Of a stretch of 55,465 nucleotides of DNA, positions 13,281 to 23,449 are shown in pieces. The notes beneath the pieces were generated by a model. It searched no databases, was not told the DNA's origin, and saw nothing but the letters and a program-made list of their open reading frames with translations. Position numbers and translations under genes: made by a program. Origin of the DNA: Minwuia sp. (GTDB taxonomy: Bacteria; Pseudomonadota; Alphaproteobacteria; Minwuiales; Minwuiaceae); the NCBI GenBank assembly GCA_029213165.1, contig JARGNO010000016.1, positions 12,625 through 68,089 on the forward strand, written 5' to 3'. Numbering within the stretch: the first letter of the stretch is position 1; each line of letters begins with the position of its first letter.

Positions 13281-15134
13281 CTACCGCCGTCCGAACAGCC
13301 GCTCGATGTCGTTCAGGTGCAGTTCGACGTAGGTCGGGCGACCGTGGTTGCACTGTCCGGAGTGTGGGGTGCGTTCCATCTCGCGCAGCAGGGCGTTCAT
13401 TTCATCCGCATTCAGGCGGCGACCGGCGCGGACGGAGCCGTGGCAGGCCATGGTGGAGCAGACATCCTGCAACCGGTCCTTCAGGCCCGTCGCCTGATCG
13501 AATTCCGCCAGTTCATCGGCCAGATCGTTCAGCAGGCCGCGAATGTCACACTGGCCCAGCAGGGCTGGTGTCTCGCGCACGACAATTGCGCCGGGACCGA
13601 ACCGCTCCACCATGAGGCCAAGTGATTCCAGCTCCTCGGCTCTCGCCGCGATGCGGTCGGCATCCGCCTCGTCCATCTCGACGACTTCGGGCAACAGCAG
13701 GCCCTGCCGGGCGACGCCATTGTCGTCGAGTTGCCGTTTCATGCGCTCATAGACCAGTCGTTCATGCGCCGCGTGCTGGTCCACCAGCACGATGCCGTCC
13801 ATGGTCTGGGCAACGATGTAGGTGCCGTGGACCTGGCCGCGTGCAACGCCCAGCGGGAAATCCGGTGACGGGGCCGGTGCGTCTGCTGCTTGCGTCTCGA
13901 CCCTGCCCGAGGGGTCGATGAATTCGCGTGCCGCCGCCTCCGCCACGCCTGCCATACCGCCCTCCGGGCCTTGCCAGGCCGCGAAGGCCTCGCGGGCCGA
14001 TGCGCTGTCCTGTCTCGGCATGTAGTTGCCACCGCCGGGGCGTGACGGCATGCTGAACCGTGGTGTTTCCGGCTGAGCGCCAGGGCGGAAGGCGCCCAGC
14101 GCCTGCCCGGCGACGGTGGTGGAGGCACGATGTCCCGCCGCCGCCAGCACACTGCGCAGGCCGCCGACGATCAGGCCGCGCACCACGCCCGGTTCGCGGA
14201 ACCTTACCTCCGCCTTGGCCGGGTGCACGTTCACATCGACGAAGGCCGGATCGACGTCGAGGAACAGCACCAGCACCGCATGTCGCCCGCCGGAGAGAAA
14301 GTCCTGATAGGCCCCGCGCACGGCCCCGGTGAACAGCTTGTCACGCACGGGCCGGCCATTGACGAACATGTACTGCTGGGTGGCGTTGCCCCGGTTGTAG
14401 GTGGGCACGCCGGCCAGCCCGGTCAGGCGGATGCCGTCCCGTTCCGCCTCCACCGGCAGTGCATTCTCGACGAACTCCCGACCCATGACGCGGGCCAGCC
14501 GCGCGGCGCGGGCATCCAGCAATTCACCCTGCTCCGCCCCGGCCTGGAAAGCCGCGCGCTGGTCGTCCTTCAGGGTGAAACCCACTTCCGGGTGCGCCAT
14601 GGCCAGCCGCTTGATCATGTCCAGTGTCGCACCGAATTCCGCCCGATCGGTCTTCAGGAACTTCAGCCGCGCCGGTGTGGCAAAGAACAGGTCGCGCACC
14701 TCGACCCGTGTGCCTCTGGCGCGGGACGATGGCTCCGGGGCGAGGAGCCTTCCGCCCTCCACCTGAATGGCCCAGCCGGTGTCGGCATCCTGCTGGCGGC
14801 TGTCGATGCGCAGGCGTGCCACGGCACCGATGGAGGGCAGGGCCTCCCCCCTGAAACCCAGATGGCGGATGTCCATCAGGTCATCGTCGGGCAACTTGGA
14901 GGTCGCGTGGCGCTCGATGCAAAGGCTCAGGTCGCCGGCACTCATGCCATGCCCGTCATCGTCGACCGAGATCAGGGACCGGCCCCCATCGCGCAGCACG
15001 ATCTCGATCCGGCGCGCGCCTGCGTCCAGGCTGTTCTCCACCAGTTCCTTGACGGCGCTGGCCGGTCGCTCGATCACTTCACCGGCGGCGATGCGGTTGA
15101 CGGTGGTCTCTGGCAGGCGGCGGAGTGCGGACAT
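13281..15134 (-). CDS. mutL: DNA mismatch repair protein MutL with endonuclease motif
   Basis: A 617-residue MutL that couples mismatch recognition by MutS to strand removal. The N-terminal GHKL ATPase shows [23 protein letters not shown] and [17 protein letters not shown]. The C-terminal dimerisation domain carries the complete DQHA-x2-E-x4-E endonuclease motif ([12 protein letters not shown]) plus the associated ACHGSVRAG and CNHGRPT metal-site motifs. This indicates a nicking MutL, as in organisms without MutH. The start overlaps the pgi stop by one base (TGATG), so translation is coupled to pgi. Confidence 0.97.
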   Translation of the reverse strand: MSALRRLPETTVNRIAAGEVIERPASAVKELVENSLDAGARRIEIVLRDGGRSLISVDDDGHGMSAGDLSLCIERHATSKLPDDDLMDIRHLGFRGEALPSIGAVARLRIDSRQQDADTGWAIQVEGGRLLAPEPSSRARGTRVEVRDLFFATPARLKFLKTDRAEFGATLDMIKRLAMAHPEVGFTLKDDQRAAFQAGAEQGELLDARAARLARVMGREFVENALPVEAERDGIRLTGLAGVPTYNRGNATQQYMFVNGRPVRDKLFTGAVRGAYQDFLSGGRHAVLVLFLDVDPAFVDVNVHPAKAEVRFREPGVVRGLIVGGLRSVLAAAGHRASTTVAGQALGAFRPGAQPETPRFSMPSRPGGGNYMPRQDSASAREAFAAWQGPEGGMAGVAEAAAREFIDPSGRVETQAADAPAPSPDFPLGVARGQVHGTYIVAQTMDGIVLVDQHAAHERLVYERMKRQLDDNGVARQGLLLPEVVEMDEADADRIAARAEELESLGLMVERFGPGAIVVRETPALLGQCDIRGLLNDLADELAEFDQATGLKDRLQDVCSTMACHGSVRAGRRLNADEMNALLREMERTPHSGQCNHGRPTYVELHLNDIERLFGRR

Positions 15135-16420
15135 CACGTGGCCGAGCCCGAAAGATAGTCCCGTGTCAGCCGTTTGCTGGCCTCGACAGCGGGCTGGCCG
15201 AACGGATCGACACCCAGCAGGTGCGCGGCAATCACTGTTTCCAGCATGAAATGCATCAGCAGGCCGCCAAGGGACTTCTCGTCCAGCCGGGGCAGGCGGA
15301 TCATGCGCACCGGATGCCCGGCAGCGACCAGCGTCTCCATCGTCGCGCGTGCCTGCGTCTGGACAATGGCCCCCAGGGTCTGGCCGGACAGATAGGCGAG
15401 AGCAGGATCGGTCACCAGATCGGGCGCGATGACCGGGCCGGGTTCGGGTTCGGCCACGGTCAGGACCGTGAAGCTCTTGTCCGCCGGGCCGTCGAGCCAG
15501 AGCTGCAACTGGCTGTGCTGATCGACCGGGCCAAGCGCGGCAACCGGGGTGAGGCCCTTGCCGCCCTTGCCCAGACTCTCTGCCCAGAGCTGCCGGTGCC
15601 ACATGGAAAGCCGTTCCAGCGCCCCGGCATAGGGCATGATGACCTGCTGGCTGCGCCCCCTGTTCCGGGCAAGACCGACTGCCACGGCGGCACCGGCAAC
15701 CGGCGGCGCGGCCTCGTCCGTCAGCAGGGATTCGAACAGTTGTGCGGCGCCGCTGCGGACGGCATGCGCGTCCAGTCCGGCGATCATCGCGGGCAGCAGG
15801 CCGACAAGCGAAAGCACGGAGAAGCGGCCACCGACCTTCGGATCGTGCTCCAGTACCTTGATGCCGTGGGTCCCGCAGAGGCGACGCAATGCATTGTCGC
15901 CGGGTTCGGCAATCGCCATCAGGTGACCGGAAACGGCGGCAGGGCTGAGCCGGGTCCGCAGCCAGTCCAGCACGACAAGTGTCTGGGCAAGTGTTTCCGT
16001 GGTGCCGCCTGACTTGGAAACGGCGAGGAAGAAGGTCGTTTCCGGGTCCAGTCCGCTCAGCAACTCCGTGAATCCGCGCCCGTCCAGGTTGTCGGGCAGG
16101 ATCAGTCTTGCCCGATCCTGCGGTGCCGCCAGTGCCAGCAGGGTCTGGGCCCCAAGGCTGGAGCCGCCGGTGCCAAGCACGACACAATGGCGAAACCTGC
16201 CGCGAATCCGGTCGGCGACAGGCACCAGCGCCTCCAGATCGTCACGACGGCTGGCCAGTCCGAAACACGGCAAGTCGCCATCGGCCAGGTCGGCCCGGAT
16301 CTGCCGGACCGCAGGCGCGGCGTCGGCCAGCAATTGGCCGTAAACACCTGTCTCAAGGCCGCTCTCACCCAGGGTCGGTTGCAGGCAAGGCTGAACGAAA
16401 TGCTGGAAGGGAAGAATCAT
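15134..16420 (-). CDS. pgi: glucose-6-phosphate isomerase
   Basis: A 428-residue isomerase of the shorter bacterial type, interconverting glucose-6-phosphate and fructose-6-phosphate. SIS-domain motifs are visible: [10 protein letters not shown] (phosphate loop), [22 protein letters not shown] and the C-terminal [15 protein letters not shown]. The ATG at 16420 gives the N-terminus expected for the family; the frame remains open to 16513 but that extension looks non-coding, and no strong ribosome-binding site is evident. First gene of a pgi-mutL transcription unit. Confidence 0.93.
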   Translation of the reverse strand: MILPFQHFVQPCLQPTLGESGLETGVYGQLLADAAPAVRQIRADLADGDLPCFGLASRRDDLEALVPVADRIRGRFRHCVVLGTGGSSLGAQTLLALAAPQDRARLILPDNLDGRGFTELLSGLDPETTFFLAVSKSGGTTETLAQTLVVLDWLRTRLSPAAVSGHLMAIAEPGDNALRRLCGTHGIKVLEHDPKVGGRFSVLSLVGLLPAMIAGLDAHAVRSGAAQLFESLLTDEAAPPVAGAAVAVGLARNRGRSQQVIMPYAGALERLSMWHRQLWAESLGKGGKGLTPVAALGPVDQHSQLQLWLDGPADKSFTVLTVAEPEPGPVIAPDLVTDPALAYLSGQTLGAIVQTQARATMETLVAAGHPVRMIRLPRLDEKSLGGLLMHFMLETVIAAHLLGVDPFGQPAVEASKRLTRDYLSGSAT

Positions 16421-16527
16421 GGAAAAGCTTACCGCCTGATTGAACCGATGCGGACAGAACCGAAAATCGACGGCGCCATGTGCAACCACCGATTCCCCTA
16501 GCACGCCAAACATACTACATAACGCTC

Positions 16528-16761
16528 ATGGAACAGATTCTCGCCATCCGATGCTGGTTTCGCCCATTCGCGGTCGTGCTGATCGCGGGCGTGCTCTGTG
16601 GCTGTGAGATCGTTGATACGGGACCGACACGGATCGGCGGCGTATCCTGCGGCTGGTCGGACGCAGGCCCGTCCGACCCGGAATACCACCGATGCCGCAG
16701 CCGAAACGCTGACGAAGGCGTGCTGATGCGGCGCACGCCCAGCGGTGGCGTCGGCTTCTGA
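16528..16761 (+). CDS. small putative lipoprotein
   Basis: A 77-residue frame. After an N-terminal basic/aromatic stretch there is a hydrophobic segment ending in a lipobox-like LCGC ([11 protein letters not shown]), then a short Cys-, Gly- and Arg-rich tail. It lies between divergent pgi and the his promoter. It would be a membrane-anchored lipoprotein of unknown role. No strong ribosome-binding site precedes the ATG, so it could be non-coding. Confidence 0.45.
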   Translation: MEQILAIRCWFRPFAVVLIAGVLCGCEIVDTGPTRIGGVSCGWSDAGPSDPEYHRCRSRNADEGVLMRRTPSGGVGF

Positions 16762-16775
16762 GTCCCTCTGCCGCT

Positions 16776-16803
16776 TTGACCGCGTCGCAGCACTTGCTAT
16801 AGA
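16776..16803 (+). promoter_or_regulatory. sigma-70-type promoter of the his operon
   Basis: -35 TTGACC (16776-16781) and -10 TATAGA (16798-16803) are separated by 16 bases, placing the start of transcription near 16810, about 30 bases before hisB. No leader-peptide run of histidine codons is visible, so attenuation is not indicated. Confidence 0.55.
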
Positions 16804-16840
16804 GCGCTTCTCCGCCGCGACTGATCTAAGGAACCGCGCC

Positions 16841-17440
16841 ATGCGTCAGGCCAGCTATGACCGCCGTACCAAGGAAACCGAGATTTCCGTCGAACTGAAT
16901 GTCGATGGCACCGGGATCTACACGATCGACACCGGAATCGGCTTTCTGGACCACATGCTGGAACAGCTTTCCCGGCACAGCCTGATTGACCTGACGGTCA
17001 GGGCAAAGGGCGACACTCACATTGATTTCCACCACACGGTGGAGGATACCGGCATTGCCATCGGGACCGCCCTGGCGGAGGCGCTGGGCGACCGCGCGGG
17101 GATCACCCGCTATGGCTCGGCGCTCATCCCGATGGACGAGACGCTGACCCGCGTGGCGCTGGATGTCTCCAACCGCCCCTATCTGATATGGAAGGTCGGG
17201 TTCTCGCGTCCGAAGCTGGGGGATTTCGACACCGAACTGTTCAAGGAATGGTTCCAGGCCTTCGCACAGGCTGGCGGCATCACGCTGCATGTCGAGAACC
17301 TGTATGGCGAGAACAATCACCACATCGCGGAAAGCTGCTTCAAGGGACTGGCGCGGGCGCTGCGTGATGCGCTGGATATCGATCCTCGCAAGTCCGATAC
17401 CGTGCCGTCCACCAAGGGCGTGCTGGGCGGCAGTCTTTGA
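16841..17440 (+). CDS. hisB: imidazoleglycerol-phosphate dehydratase
   Basis: A 199-residue monofunctional HisB (no phosphatase domain) catalysing the sixth step of histidine synthesis. Manganese-binding histidine motifs are visible: [27 protein letters not shown] and [18 protein letters not shown]. The ATG at 16841 follows AAGGA. The frame is open further upstream to 16745, but that part lacks similarity. First gene of the his operon. Confidence 0.97.
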   Translation: MRQASYDRRTKETEISVELNVDGTGIYTIDTGIGFLDHMLEQLSRHSLIDLTVRAKGDTHIDFHHTVEDTGIAIGTALAEALGDRAGITRYGSALIPMDETLTRVALDVSNRPYLIWKVGFSRPKLGDFDTELFKEWFQAFAQAGGITLHVENLYGENNHHIAESCFKGLARALRDALDIDPRKSDTVPSTKGVLGGSL

Positions 17441-17477
17441 GCATGGCGAGGCGGAAACCTTCGCTGCGGCAACTGCC

Positions 17478-18119
17478 ATGCTGACGGTCATTGTGGACTA
17501 CGGATCGGGCAACCTGCATTCGGCCGCGAAGTCGTTCGAGCGGGCGGCGCGCGAGCTTGGTTCCGATATCCGCATCGAGGTTTCCGGAGAACCCGAGCGT
17601 GTCGCGGCCGCTGATCGGGTGGTGCTGCCCGGGGTCGGGGCCTTTGCCGATTGCCGCGCGGGGCTGAGTGCCATTCCGGGGCTGAGGGAGGCGGTGGCGG
17701 ATGCCGCGATCACGCGCGCCCGCCCCTTCTTCGGTATCTGTGTCGGCATGCAGCTGATGGCCGATGCGGGGCTGGAGCACGGGCATCATGACGGCTTTGG
17801 CTGGATCGAGGGGACTGTCGACCGCATCACACCTGACGATCCATCGCTGAAGATCCCGCACATGGGCTGGAACGAACTGGTGCTGCGGACGCCGCATCCG
17901 GTCTTTGAGGGGTTGGGCGAAGGTGCCCATGCCTATTTCGTGCATTCCTATGCCTTCAGGGATGTGGCGGCGGAACACCGCCTGGCGGATGTGGATTATG
18001 GCGGCCCTGTCGTTGCCGCGATTGGACGGGACACCATGATCGGCACGCAGTTCCACCCGGAGAAGAGCCAGGCTGTAGGTCTGCGTCTGATCCGCAATTT
18101 CCTTGAATGGGCACCTTGA
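17478..18119 (+). CDS. hisH: imidazole glycerol phosphate synthase, glutaminase subunit
   Basis: A 213-residue class-I glutamine amidotransferase that supplies ammonia to HisF. The nucleophile is in [12 protein letters not shown], the oxyanion region is DYGSGNLHS, and the catalytic His-x-Glu is in TQFHPEKSQ. The start at 17478 gives the standard [12 protein letters not shown] terminus, 37 bases after hisB. Its stop overlaps the next start (TGATG). Confidence 0.97.
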   Translation: MLTVIVDYGSGNLHSAAKSFERAARELGSDIRIEVSGEPERVAAADRVVLPGVGAFADCRAGLSAIPGLREAVADAAITRARPFFGICVGMQLMADAGLEHGHHDGFGWIEGTVDRITPDDPSLKIPHMGWNELVLRTPHPVFEGLGEGAHAYFVHSYAFRDVAAEHRLADVDYGGPVVAAIGRDTMIGTQFHPEKSQAVGLRLIRNFLEWAP

Positions 18120-18679
18120 TGGCCGAGGAACGGCAACCATCGACAGATATCCAGCAGCTCAAGTCCATCGAGGAAGTGGACCTGCAGGACCTGTGTGACG
18201 CGACGGAGGCGGCCATTGTCGATGGCAACGGCTTTGGCTGGCTGACCGTGCCGCGCCGCGCTGTGCTGGAATCCTACTGGAAGGGCGTGGTGCTGATGCC
18301 GGAGCGGGAGGTCTTCGTGGCCTGGCTCGACGGCCATATCGTCGGCTCGATCCAGCTTCTCAGGCCATCGCGCCACAATCATGCCCAGGGCCACATCGCG
18401 CGCCTGACGACCTTTTTCATCGCGCCCCATGCCCGCGGGTTGGGGCTGGCGCGCGGCCTGCTGCAGATGGCAGAGGATGTGGCGCGCAAGGATGGTTTCG
18501 AGCAGATCGACCTGGATGTGCGCGAGACGCAGACTGCTGCAATCCAGATCTATGAGCAGGGCGGGTTCACGCGCTGGGCGGTGCGGGAAAACTACGCGCT
18601 GGTTGGCGAGGACTATGTGACCGGATTTTTCTACACCAAGGAGCTGGCGCACAGGCGCAAGGCGGGAGCGAAAAAATGA
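18119..18679 (+). CDS. GNAT family N-acetyltransferase within the his operon
   Basis: A 186-residue GNAT acetyltransferase: a central beta strand ([21 protein letters not shown], the acetyl-CoA-binding Q/RxxGxG/A loop being ARGLGLA) and a late YEQGGF strand are typical. It would transfer an acetyl group from acetyl-CoA to an unknown amine. It is embedded between hisH and hisA with one-base and four-base overlaps, so it is translationally coupled to the pathway, but no histidine-biosynthetic role is established. ATG 18107 is an in-frame alternative start. Confidence 0.9.
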   Translation: MAEERQPSTDIQQLKSIEEVDLQDLCDATEAAIVDGNGFGWLTVPRRAVLESYWKGVVLMPEREVFVAWLDGHIVGSIQLLRPSRHNHAQGHIARLTTFFIAPHARGLGLARGLLQMAEDVARKDGFEQIDLDVRETQTAAIQIYEQGGFTRWAVRENYALVGEDYVTGFFYTKELAHRRKAGAKK

Positions 18680-19401
18680 ACATCTATCCCGCAATTGATC
18701 TGAAGGACGGGCGCTGTGTGCGGCTGCTGCAGGGGCGGATGGAGGATGCGACGGAGTTCAATCCGGATCCGGCCGACCAGGCGCGCCGGTTCCGCGAAGC
18801 CGGTTTCGAACGCCTGCATCTGGTGGATCTGAACGGCGCCTTCGATGGCCGGTCGAGCAATGCGGATGCGGTTCGTGCGGTGCTGGCCGCAACGGACCGG
18901 CCGGTGCAACTGGGCGGGGGTATCAGGGACCGGGCCGCGATCGATGCCTGGCTGGCTGACGGTGTGGCGCGCGTCATCCTCGGCACCATGGCCCTGTGCG
19001 ACCCGGAGACCGTGCGGACCGCCTGCAGGGACCATCCGGGCCGGATCGTGGTAGGCATCGATGCACGCGGTGGACAGGTCGCGGTCGAGGGCTGGGCCGA
19101 GCAGTCGGAGATGAAGGCGACCGATCTGGCGCTGGCCTTTGCCGACGCCGGGGTGGCGGCCATCGTCTATACGGACATCGACCGCGACGGCGCGTTGCAG
19201 GGGGTGAATGTGGAGGCAACGGCGGAACTGGCGCGGGTCTCCGGCCTGCCTGTCATCGCCTCCGGCGGCGTTGCGGGTATCGACGACATTCACCGTCTGA
19301 AGGCGGTTGCCGATGCCGGTATCGAAGGTGTCATCATCGGTCGCGCACTCTATGACGGGCGCATCGACCCGGCTGAGGCACTTTCGGTGGCGGGGGCCTG
19401 A
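18676..19401 (+). CDS. hisA: ProFAR isomerase
   Basis: A 241-residue (beta/alpha)8 barrel that isomerises ProFAR to PRFAR, the substrate of HisHF. The N-terminal [15 protein letters not shown] has the catalytic Asp, VQLGGGIRD and VIASGGVAG are phosphate-binding loops, and YTDIDRDG carries the second Asp. The start overlaps the GNAT stop by four bases (ATGA). Confidence 0.97.
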   Translation: MNIYPAIDLKDGRCVRLLQGRMEDATEFNPDPADQARRFREAGFERLHLVDLNGAFDGRSSNADAVRAVLAATDRPVQLGGGIRDRAAIDAWLADGVARVILGTMALCDPETVRTACRDHPGRIVVGIDARGGQVAVEGWAEQSEMKATDLALAFADAGVAAIVYTDIDRDGALQGVNVEATAELARVSGLPVIASGGVAGIDDIHRLKAVADAGIEGVIIGRALYDGRIDPAEALSVAGA

Positions 19402-19404
19402 GCC

Positions 19405-20184
19405 ATGCTGAAGGCACGCATCATCCCTTGCCTGGACGTGAAGGACGGGCGCGTGGTGAAGGGCATCAACTTCGTCGATCTGCGGGATGCCGGTGATCCG
19501 GTGGAGCAGGCGACGGTCTATGATGCCGCCGGCGCCGACGAACTCTGCTTTCTGGACATCACCGCCAGTCACGAGAAGCGCGGTATCCTGTTCGATGTGG
19601 TGGCGCGGACGGCGGAGCGCTGTTTCATGCCCCTGACGGTTGGCGGGGGCGTGCGCACCAACGACGATGTGCGGCAATTGCTGCTGGCCGGTGCCGACAA
19701 GGTCTCCATCAACACTGCCGCCGTCCACCGCCCGGAGTTCGTGGGCGAGGCGGCGACCAAGTTCGGCAGCCAGTGCATCACTGTTGCCATCGACGCAAAG
19801 TCGGTCTGCCCGGACCGTTGGGAGATTTTCACCCACGGCGGGCGGGAACCGACGGGCATTGATGCCGTTGAATGGGCACGCCGCATGGAAGCGCTGGGCG
19901 CGGGTGAGATCCTGCTGACCTCCATGGACCGTGACGGCGCCAAGATCGGTTTCGACATCGCCCTGACCCGAACCGTGGCGGATGCGGTGGGTATTCCTGT
20001 CATTGCGTCGGGCGGGGTCGGCACCCTGGACCACATGGTGGAGGGGGTGCGCGACGGTCATGCGTCCGCCGTCCTCGCCGCCTCGATCTTTCATTTCGGC
20101 ACCTTTTCGATCCCGGAGACCAAGGCGCACATGGCCGCCGCCGGTGTGCCGGTGCGGCTGCTGGCGGAGGAGGCTTCGGCATGA
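19405..20184 (+). CDS. hisF: imidazole glycerol phosphate synthase, cyclase subunit
   Basis: A 259-residue barrel paralogous to HisA and partner of His[20 protein letters not shown] carries the catalytic Asp, LTVGGGVRT and PVIASGGVG bind phosphate, and LLTSMDRDG carries the second Asp. It starts three bases after hisA and overlaps hisE by four bases. Confidence 0.98.
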   Translation: MLKARIIPCLDVKDGRVVKGINFVDLRDAGDPVEQATVYDAAGADELCFLDITASHEKRGILFDVVARTAERCFMPLTVGGGVRTNDDVRQLLLAGADKVSINTAAVHRPEFVGEAATKFGSQCITVAIDAKSVCPDRWEIFTHGGREPTGIDAVEWARRMEALGAGEILLTSMDRDGAKIGFDIALTRTVADAVGIPVIASGGVGTLDHMVEGVRDGHASAVLAASIFHFGTFSIPETKAHMAAAGVPVRLLAEEASA

Positions 20185-20510
20185 GTGACAGTCCTGACAT
20201 GCTGCAACGCCTTTACGCGCTGGCGGAGCAGCGGAAGTCAGCCGACCCGGAGAGTTCGTATGTTGCGCGGCTGCATGCGAAGGGGACATCGAAGATCGCG
20301 CAGAAGGTGGGGGAGGAGGCGGTCGAGACCGCGCTCGCCGCCGTCAGTGAAGGCAGGGACAAGGTCGTGTCCGAGAGTGCCGATCTGCTGTTTCACCTCA
20401 CCGTGCTCTGGTCGCATCTCGGCGTCACGCCGGGCGAGGTCATGGCCGAACTGGCCCGGCGCGAGGGTGTATCCGGTATCGCCGAAAAGGCATCCCGCAA
20501 GGAGGACTGA
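20181..20510 (+). CDS. hisE: phosphoribosyl-ATP pyrophosphatase
   Basis: A 109-residue all-alpha NTP-pyrophosphohydrolase that converts PR-ATP to PR-AMP. It has the expected [17 protein letters not shown] helix with metal-binding Glu residues and [10 protein letters not shown]. It is a stand-alone HisE; no hisI cyclohydrolase is present in the window. Confidence 0.96.
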   Translation: MSDSPDMLQRLYALAEQRKSADPESSYVARLHAKGTSKIAQKVGEEAVETALAAVSEGRDKVVSESADLLFHLTVLWSHLGVTPGEVMAELARREGVSGIAEKASRKED

Positions 20511-20515
20511 AACCG

Positions 20516-20878
20516 ATGAGCTACGACAGTGACAACGTCTTTGCGAAGATCCTGCGCGGCGAACTGCCGTGCAAGAAGGTGCATGAAACGGAATTCGCGC
20601 TGGCGTTCGAGGATATCCAGCCCCAGACGCCGGTGCATGTGCTGGTGATCCCCAAGGGCCCGTATGTCGACTTCGAGGACTTCATGGCGAAGGCTTCAGC
20701 GGAAGAAATCACCGGCTTCTGGCGCTCCGTGAACGAAACGGCGGAGGTTGCCGGAGTTGCGGGTGAAGGCTTCCGTCTGACCACGAACAATGGCGCCAGT
20801 GCCGGTCAGATCGTGTTCCACTTCCACGTCCACATCTTCGGCGGTCGCCCGCTGGGCCGGATGGTGCGCAAGGACTGA
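20516..20878 (+). CDS. HIT family protein (HinT-like)
   Basis: A 120-residue histidine-triad nucleotide hydrolase with the HFHVHIFGG active-site triad and the NNGASAGQ phosphate-binding stretch. HinT-type proteins hydrolyse purine nucleoside phosphoramidates. GGAGG in the end of hisE serves as its ribosome-binding site and only five bases separate the genes, so it is the last gene of the his operon. It converges with the serine hydrolase at 20887. Confidence 0.95.
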   Translation: MSYDSDNVFAKILRGELPCKKVHETEFALAFEDIQPQTPVHVLVIPKGPYVDFEDFMAKASAEEITGFWRSVNETAEVAGVAGEGFRLTTNNGASAGQIVFHFHVHIFGGRPLGRMVRKD

Positions 20879-20886
20879 TCGCGCCC

Positions 20887-22146
20887 TCAGCGTCGTGTCA
20901 TTGCCTCATAGACCTGTGCCCTGACAGCGCCGCGCATGGTGCGCCCGGCCTTCGGTGCCTGGATCATGAACAGCACGAATATGCCTTGCGCCGGGTCGGC
21001 GAAATAATAGGTGCCGCCCGCGCCGCCCCAGAAGTAGTCGCCGAGGGTGCCGGGGCGGGCCGCGCCCTCATCCGCGATGCGGACAGCGACCCCGAGCCCG
21101 AATCCGTAGCCACGGCCCGGCAGGTAGTACTTGCCCGGCTTCATGCCCCGGGAGATCGTCTGGTCCTGCGTCATCATCGCGACGGTCTCCGGCTTCAGGA
21201 TACGGACGCCATCCAGTTCGCCGCCGTTCAGCAGCATCTGGGCGAAGCGCGCATAGTCGTCGGTCGTGGACATCAGGCCACCGCCGCCTGATGGGGCCTT
21301 GCCGGTGATGCGGGGGTCGAACATGCCAAAGCTGCCAATGCGGCTGTCGCTCTCATGCGGTTCCGCGATGCGCGGGTAGTCCACTGCGTCGGCAATGCCG
21401 AAGCTGGTGTCATGCATACCCAGCGGCGCGAAGATCATGTCCGCCAGCGCCTGACCGAGCGGCTTGCCCGAAGCGATCTCCACGACCGCGCCCAGCACAT
21501 CCGTTGCGCGGCTGTATTCCCAGGTCGTGCCGGGCTGATGTTCCAGGGGCAGGTCGGCCAGCCGCGCCGCGGTCTCCACGTTGGAGAGCCCTGCATTGCC
21601 AGCCGCCGCCTTGCGATAGGCATCCCGCACCACGCCCTGGCCGAAGAACCCATAGGTCAGCCCGGAGGTATGGCGCATCAGGTCCAGGATGGTGATGGGA
21701 CGTTCCGCCGGTTCTGTCTCGGGGGCGCCGTCCGCGTCCAGTGCACCGGTGGCGACCCGTGTCGCGGCAAATGCCGGAATCAGGTCACTCAGCGACTGGT
21801 CGAGATCGAGCTTGCCCTGTTCCACCAGCGCCAGCGCCGCCACGGACACGATGGGCTTTGTCATCGAGTAGATGCGGAACAGTGTATCGCCCGTCATCGG
21901 TGCACCGCCCGGCGCGCGTCGACCGAGCAGGCTCTGATGCGCGACCTTTCCGTCCCGCACGATCAGCAGTGTCGCGCCCGGAAAGGCCCCTTCGTCGATC
22001 TTCGCCTGCACCGACCGGTCAACTGCCGACAGTGCCGCCGGGTCGAACCCCAATGCACGCGCATCGCCGTCCGGCAGTGATGCCGCCTGGGCCTGAAGGA
22101 CGAGGAACGGCAGCAGCAGGGCGAGGCATCTGAACAGACGGGACAT
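20887..22146 (-). CDS. exported serine hydrolase, beta-lactamase/esterase EstB type
   Basis: A 419-residue protein with a signal peptide of about 21 residues (LLLPFLVLQAQA). The class-C-like catalytic SxxK is SMTK in IYSMTKPIV, a Tyr motif YSRATDVLG follows, and GGAGGTYYF near the C-terminus matches the third motif region. Such proteins act as esterases or peptidases rather than true beta-lactamases. AGGAGAT precedes the ATG. Its substrate is unknown. Confidence 0.88.
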   Translation of the reverse strand: MSRLFRCLALLLPFLVLQAQAASLPDGDARALGFDPAALSAVDRSVQAKIDEGAFPGATLLIVRDGKVAHQSLLGRRAPGGAPMTGDTLFRIYSMTKPIVSVAALALVEQGKLDLDQSLSDLIPAFAATRVATGALDADGAPETEPAERPITILDLMRHTSGLTYGFFGQGVVRDAYRKAAAGNAGLSNVETAARLADLPLEHQPGTTWEYSRATDVLGAVVEIASGKPLGQALADMIFAPLGMHDTSFGIADAVDYPRIAEPHESDSRIGSFGMFDPRITGKAPSGGGGLMSTTDDYARFAQMLLNGGELDGVRILKPETVAMMTQDQTISRGMKPGKYYLPGRGYGFGLGVAVRIADEGAARPGTLGDYFWGGAGGTYYFADPAQGIFVLFMIQAPKAGRTMRGAVRAQVYEAMTRR

Positions 22147-22204
22147 GAGGTGATCTCCTGAACGGACGGGACGCTATCGTGGACGGAAACCGGCGGAAAC
22201 GAAA

Positions 22205-22234
22205 ATCCCGGCGCAGGCAGGGCCTGGCCGGGAT
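22205..22234 (-). terminator. rho-independent terminator of the acyl-CoA dehydrogenase pair
   Basis: Stem ATCCCGGC/GCCGGGAT with an inner CAGG/CCTG extension; on the minus strand it is followed by TTTCGTTTCC. It lies just after the stop of the gene at 22262. Confidence 0.7.
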
Positions 22235-22261
22235 GATCAGTCTTGCCGTCTGGAACCGGGC

Positions 22262-23392
22262 CTACTGCGTCAGCGCAGCAAACTGCTTCAGGTGCCAGTC
22301 GCGGTTGCCGAACATGGTGTCGATCTGCATCAGCCGCTTGTAGTAGTGGCTGATCTTCAACTCGTCCGTCATGCCCATGCCGCCATGCATCTGCACCGAC
22401 TGGGCGCCGATGAAGACGCCGCCCTTGCCGATCTGCGCCTTGGCCGAGGACGCGGCCTTGCGGCGCGATTCCGTGTCTTCGTCCAGTTTCAGCGTGACCA
22501 TGTAGGTCATGGAACGGGACTGCTCCAGTTCGATGAAGCAATCGACCATGCGATGCTGCAGCACCTGGAACTTGCCGATGGGAACACCGAACTGCTTGCG
22601 CGTCTTCAGGTATTCGTTGGTCTCGTCCTTCAGCATTTCCATGCAGCCGACAGCTTCGGCACAGAGTGCGGCGATTCCCTGGTCGACGACCTTCTCGATC
22701 ACCGGCAGTGCCGCGCCTTCCGTGCCCAGCAGGGCATCGGCCCCGACTTCGACGTTCTCCATCTCGACTTCGGAGGCACGCAGGCCATCCGCTGTCGGAT
22801 AGTCGCGACGTGTCAGACCCTTGGTGTTGTTGTCGACGATGAACAGTGAAATGCCGTCATTGTCACGCACGCCACCGGAGGTGCGGGCGGAAACGATGAT
22901 CTTGTCCGCTGCGGCGGCGCCATAGACGACCGACTTGTGGCCGTTCAGGACATAGCCGTCACCCTTCTTCTCCGCCGTCGTGGACACGTCAGCGAGGTTG
23001 AAGCGCGATGTAGGTTCGGCATAGCCGAAAGCCAGCATGCAGGATCCTTCGGCCACCGCGCCCAGGATCGATTCCTTCTGCGCGTCGGTCCCGGCTTCCG
23101 CCACCAGGCCCGCACCAAGAATGACGGTCGGCAGGTAGGGTTCGGTCACCAGGCCGCGTCCGATGGCCTCCATGACGATCATGGTCTCGACGGGGCCGCC
23201 AAAGCCGCCGTATTCCTCCGGCAGGCCAACGGCCAGCCAGCCAAGCTCGGCAAAGGTCTTCCAGTTATCGCGGCTGAAACCGTCGTCACTGTTGGACGTC
23301 TTGCGCCGCTTCTCGAAGTCGTAGTCGTCCAGAACAAACCGGTCGACACTGTCTTTCAGCAGTTGCTGTTCTTCCGAAAGGTTGAAATCCAT
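22262..23392 (-). CDS. acyl-CoA dehydrogenase, second of a pair
   Basis: A 376-residue FAD acyl-CoA dehydrogenase (N-terminal helical domain DFNLSEEQQLLKDSVDRF; substrate motif CMLAFGYAEPTSRF; C-terminal QMHGGMGMTDE). It would oxidise an acyl-CoA to the enoyl-CoA. The usual catalytic Glu position after the last helix reads IDTMFGN, with no Glu there, so it may be the non-catalytic or alternative-base partner of a heteromeric enzyme. The start at 23392 lies 12 bases after GGGAGG; ATG 23416 is in frame. It follows its partner by 57 bases. Resemblance to small subunits of pimeloyl-CoA-type dehydrogenases is an inference. Confidence 0.88.
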   Translation of the reverse strand: MDFNLSEEQQLLKDSVDRFVLDDYDFEKRRKTSNSDDGFSRDNWKTFAELGWLAVGLPEEYGGFGGPVETMIVMEAIGRGLVTEPYLPTVILGAGLVAEAGTDAQKESILGAVAEGSCMLAFGYAEPTSRFNLADVSTTAEKKGDGYVLNGHKSVVYGAAAADKIIVSARTSGGVRDNDGISLFIVDNNTKGLTRRDYPTADGLRASEVEMENVEVGADALLGTEGAALPVIEKVVDQGIAALCAEAVGCMEMLKDETNEYLKTRKQFGVPIGKFQVLQHRMVDCFIELEQSRSMTYMVTLKLDEDTESRRKAASSAKAQIGKGGVFIGAQSVQMHGGMGMTDELKISHYYKRLMQIDTMFGNRDWHLKQFAALTQ

Positions 23393-23449
23393 CGGGCCCT
23401 GTATCCTCCCCGCCACATGATCCCGGAATGCCGCCAGCGCGGCACCCGT

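Noticed and set aside
18631-20289. 552-codon minus-strand frame
   Set aside because: Antisense to hisA and hisF, which are certain.
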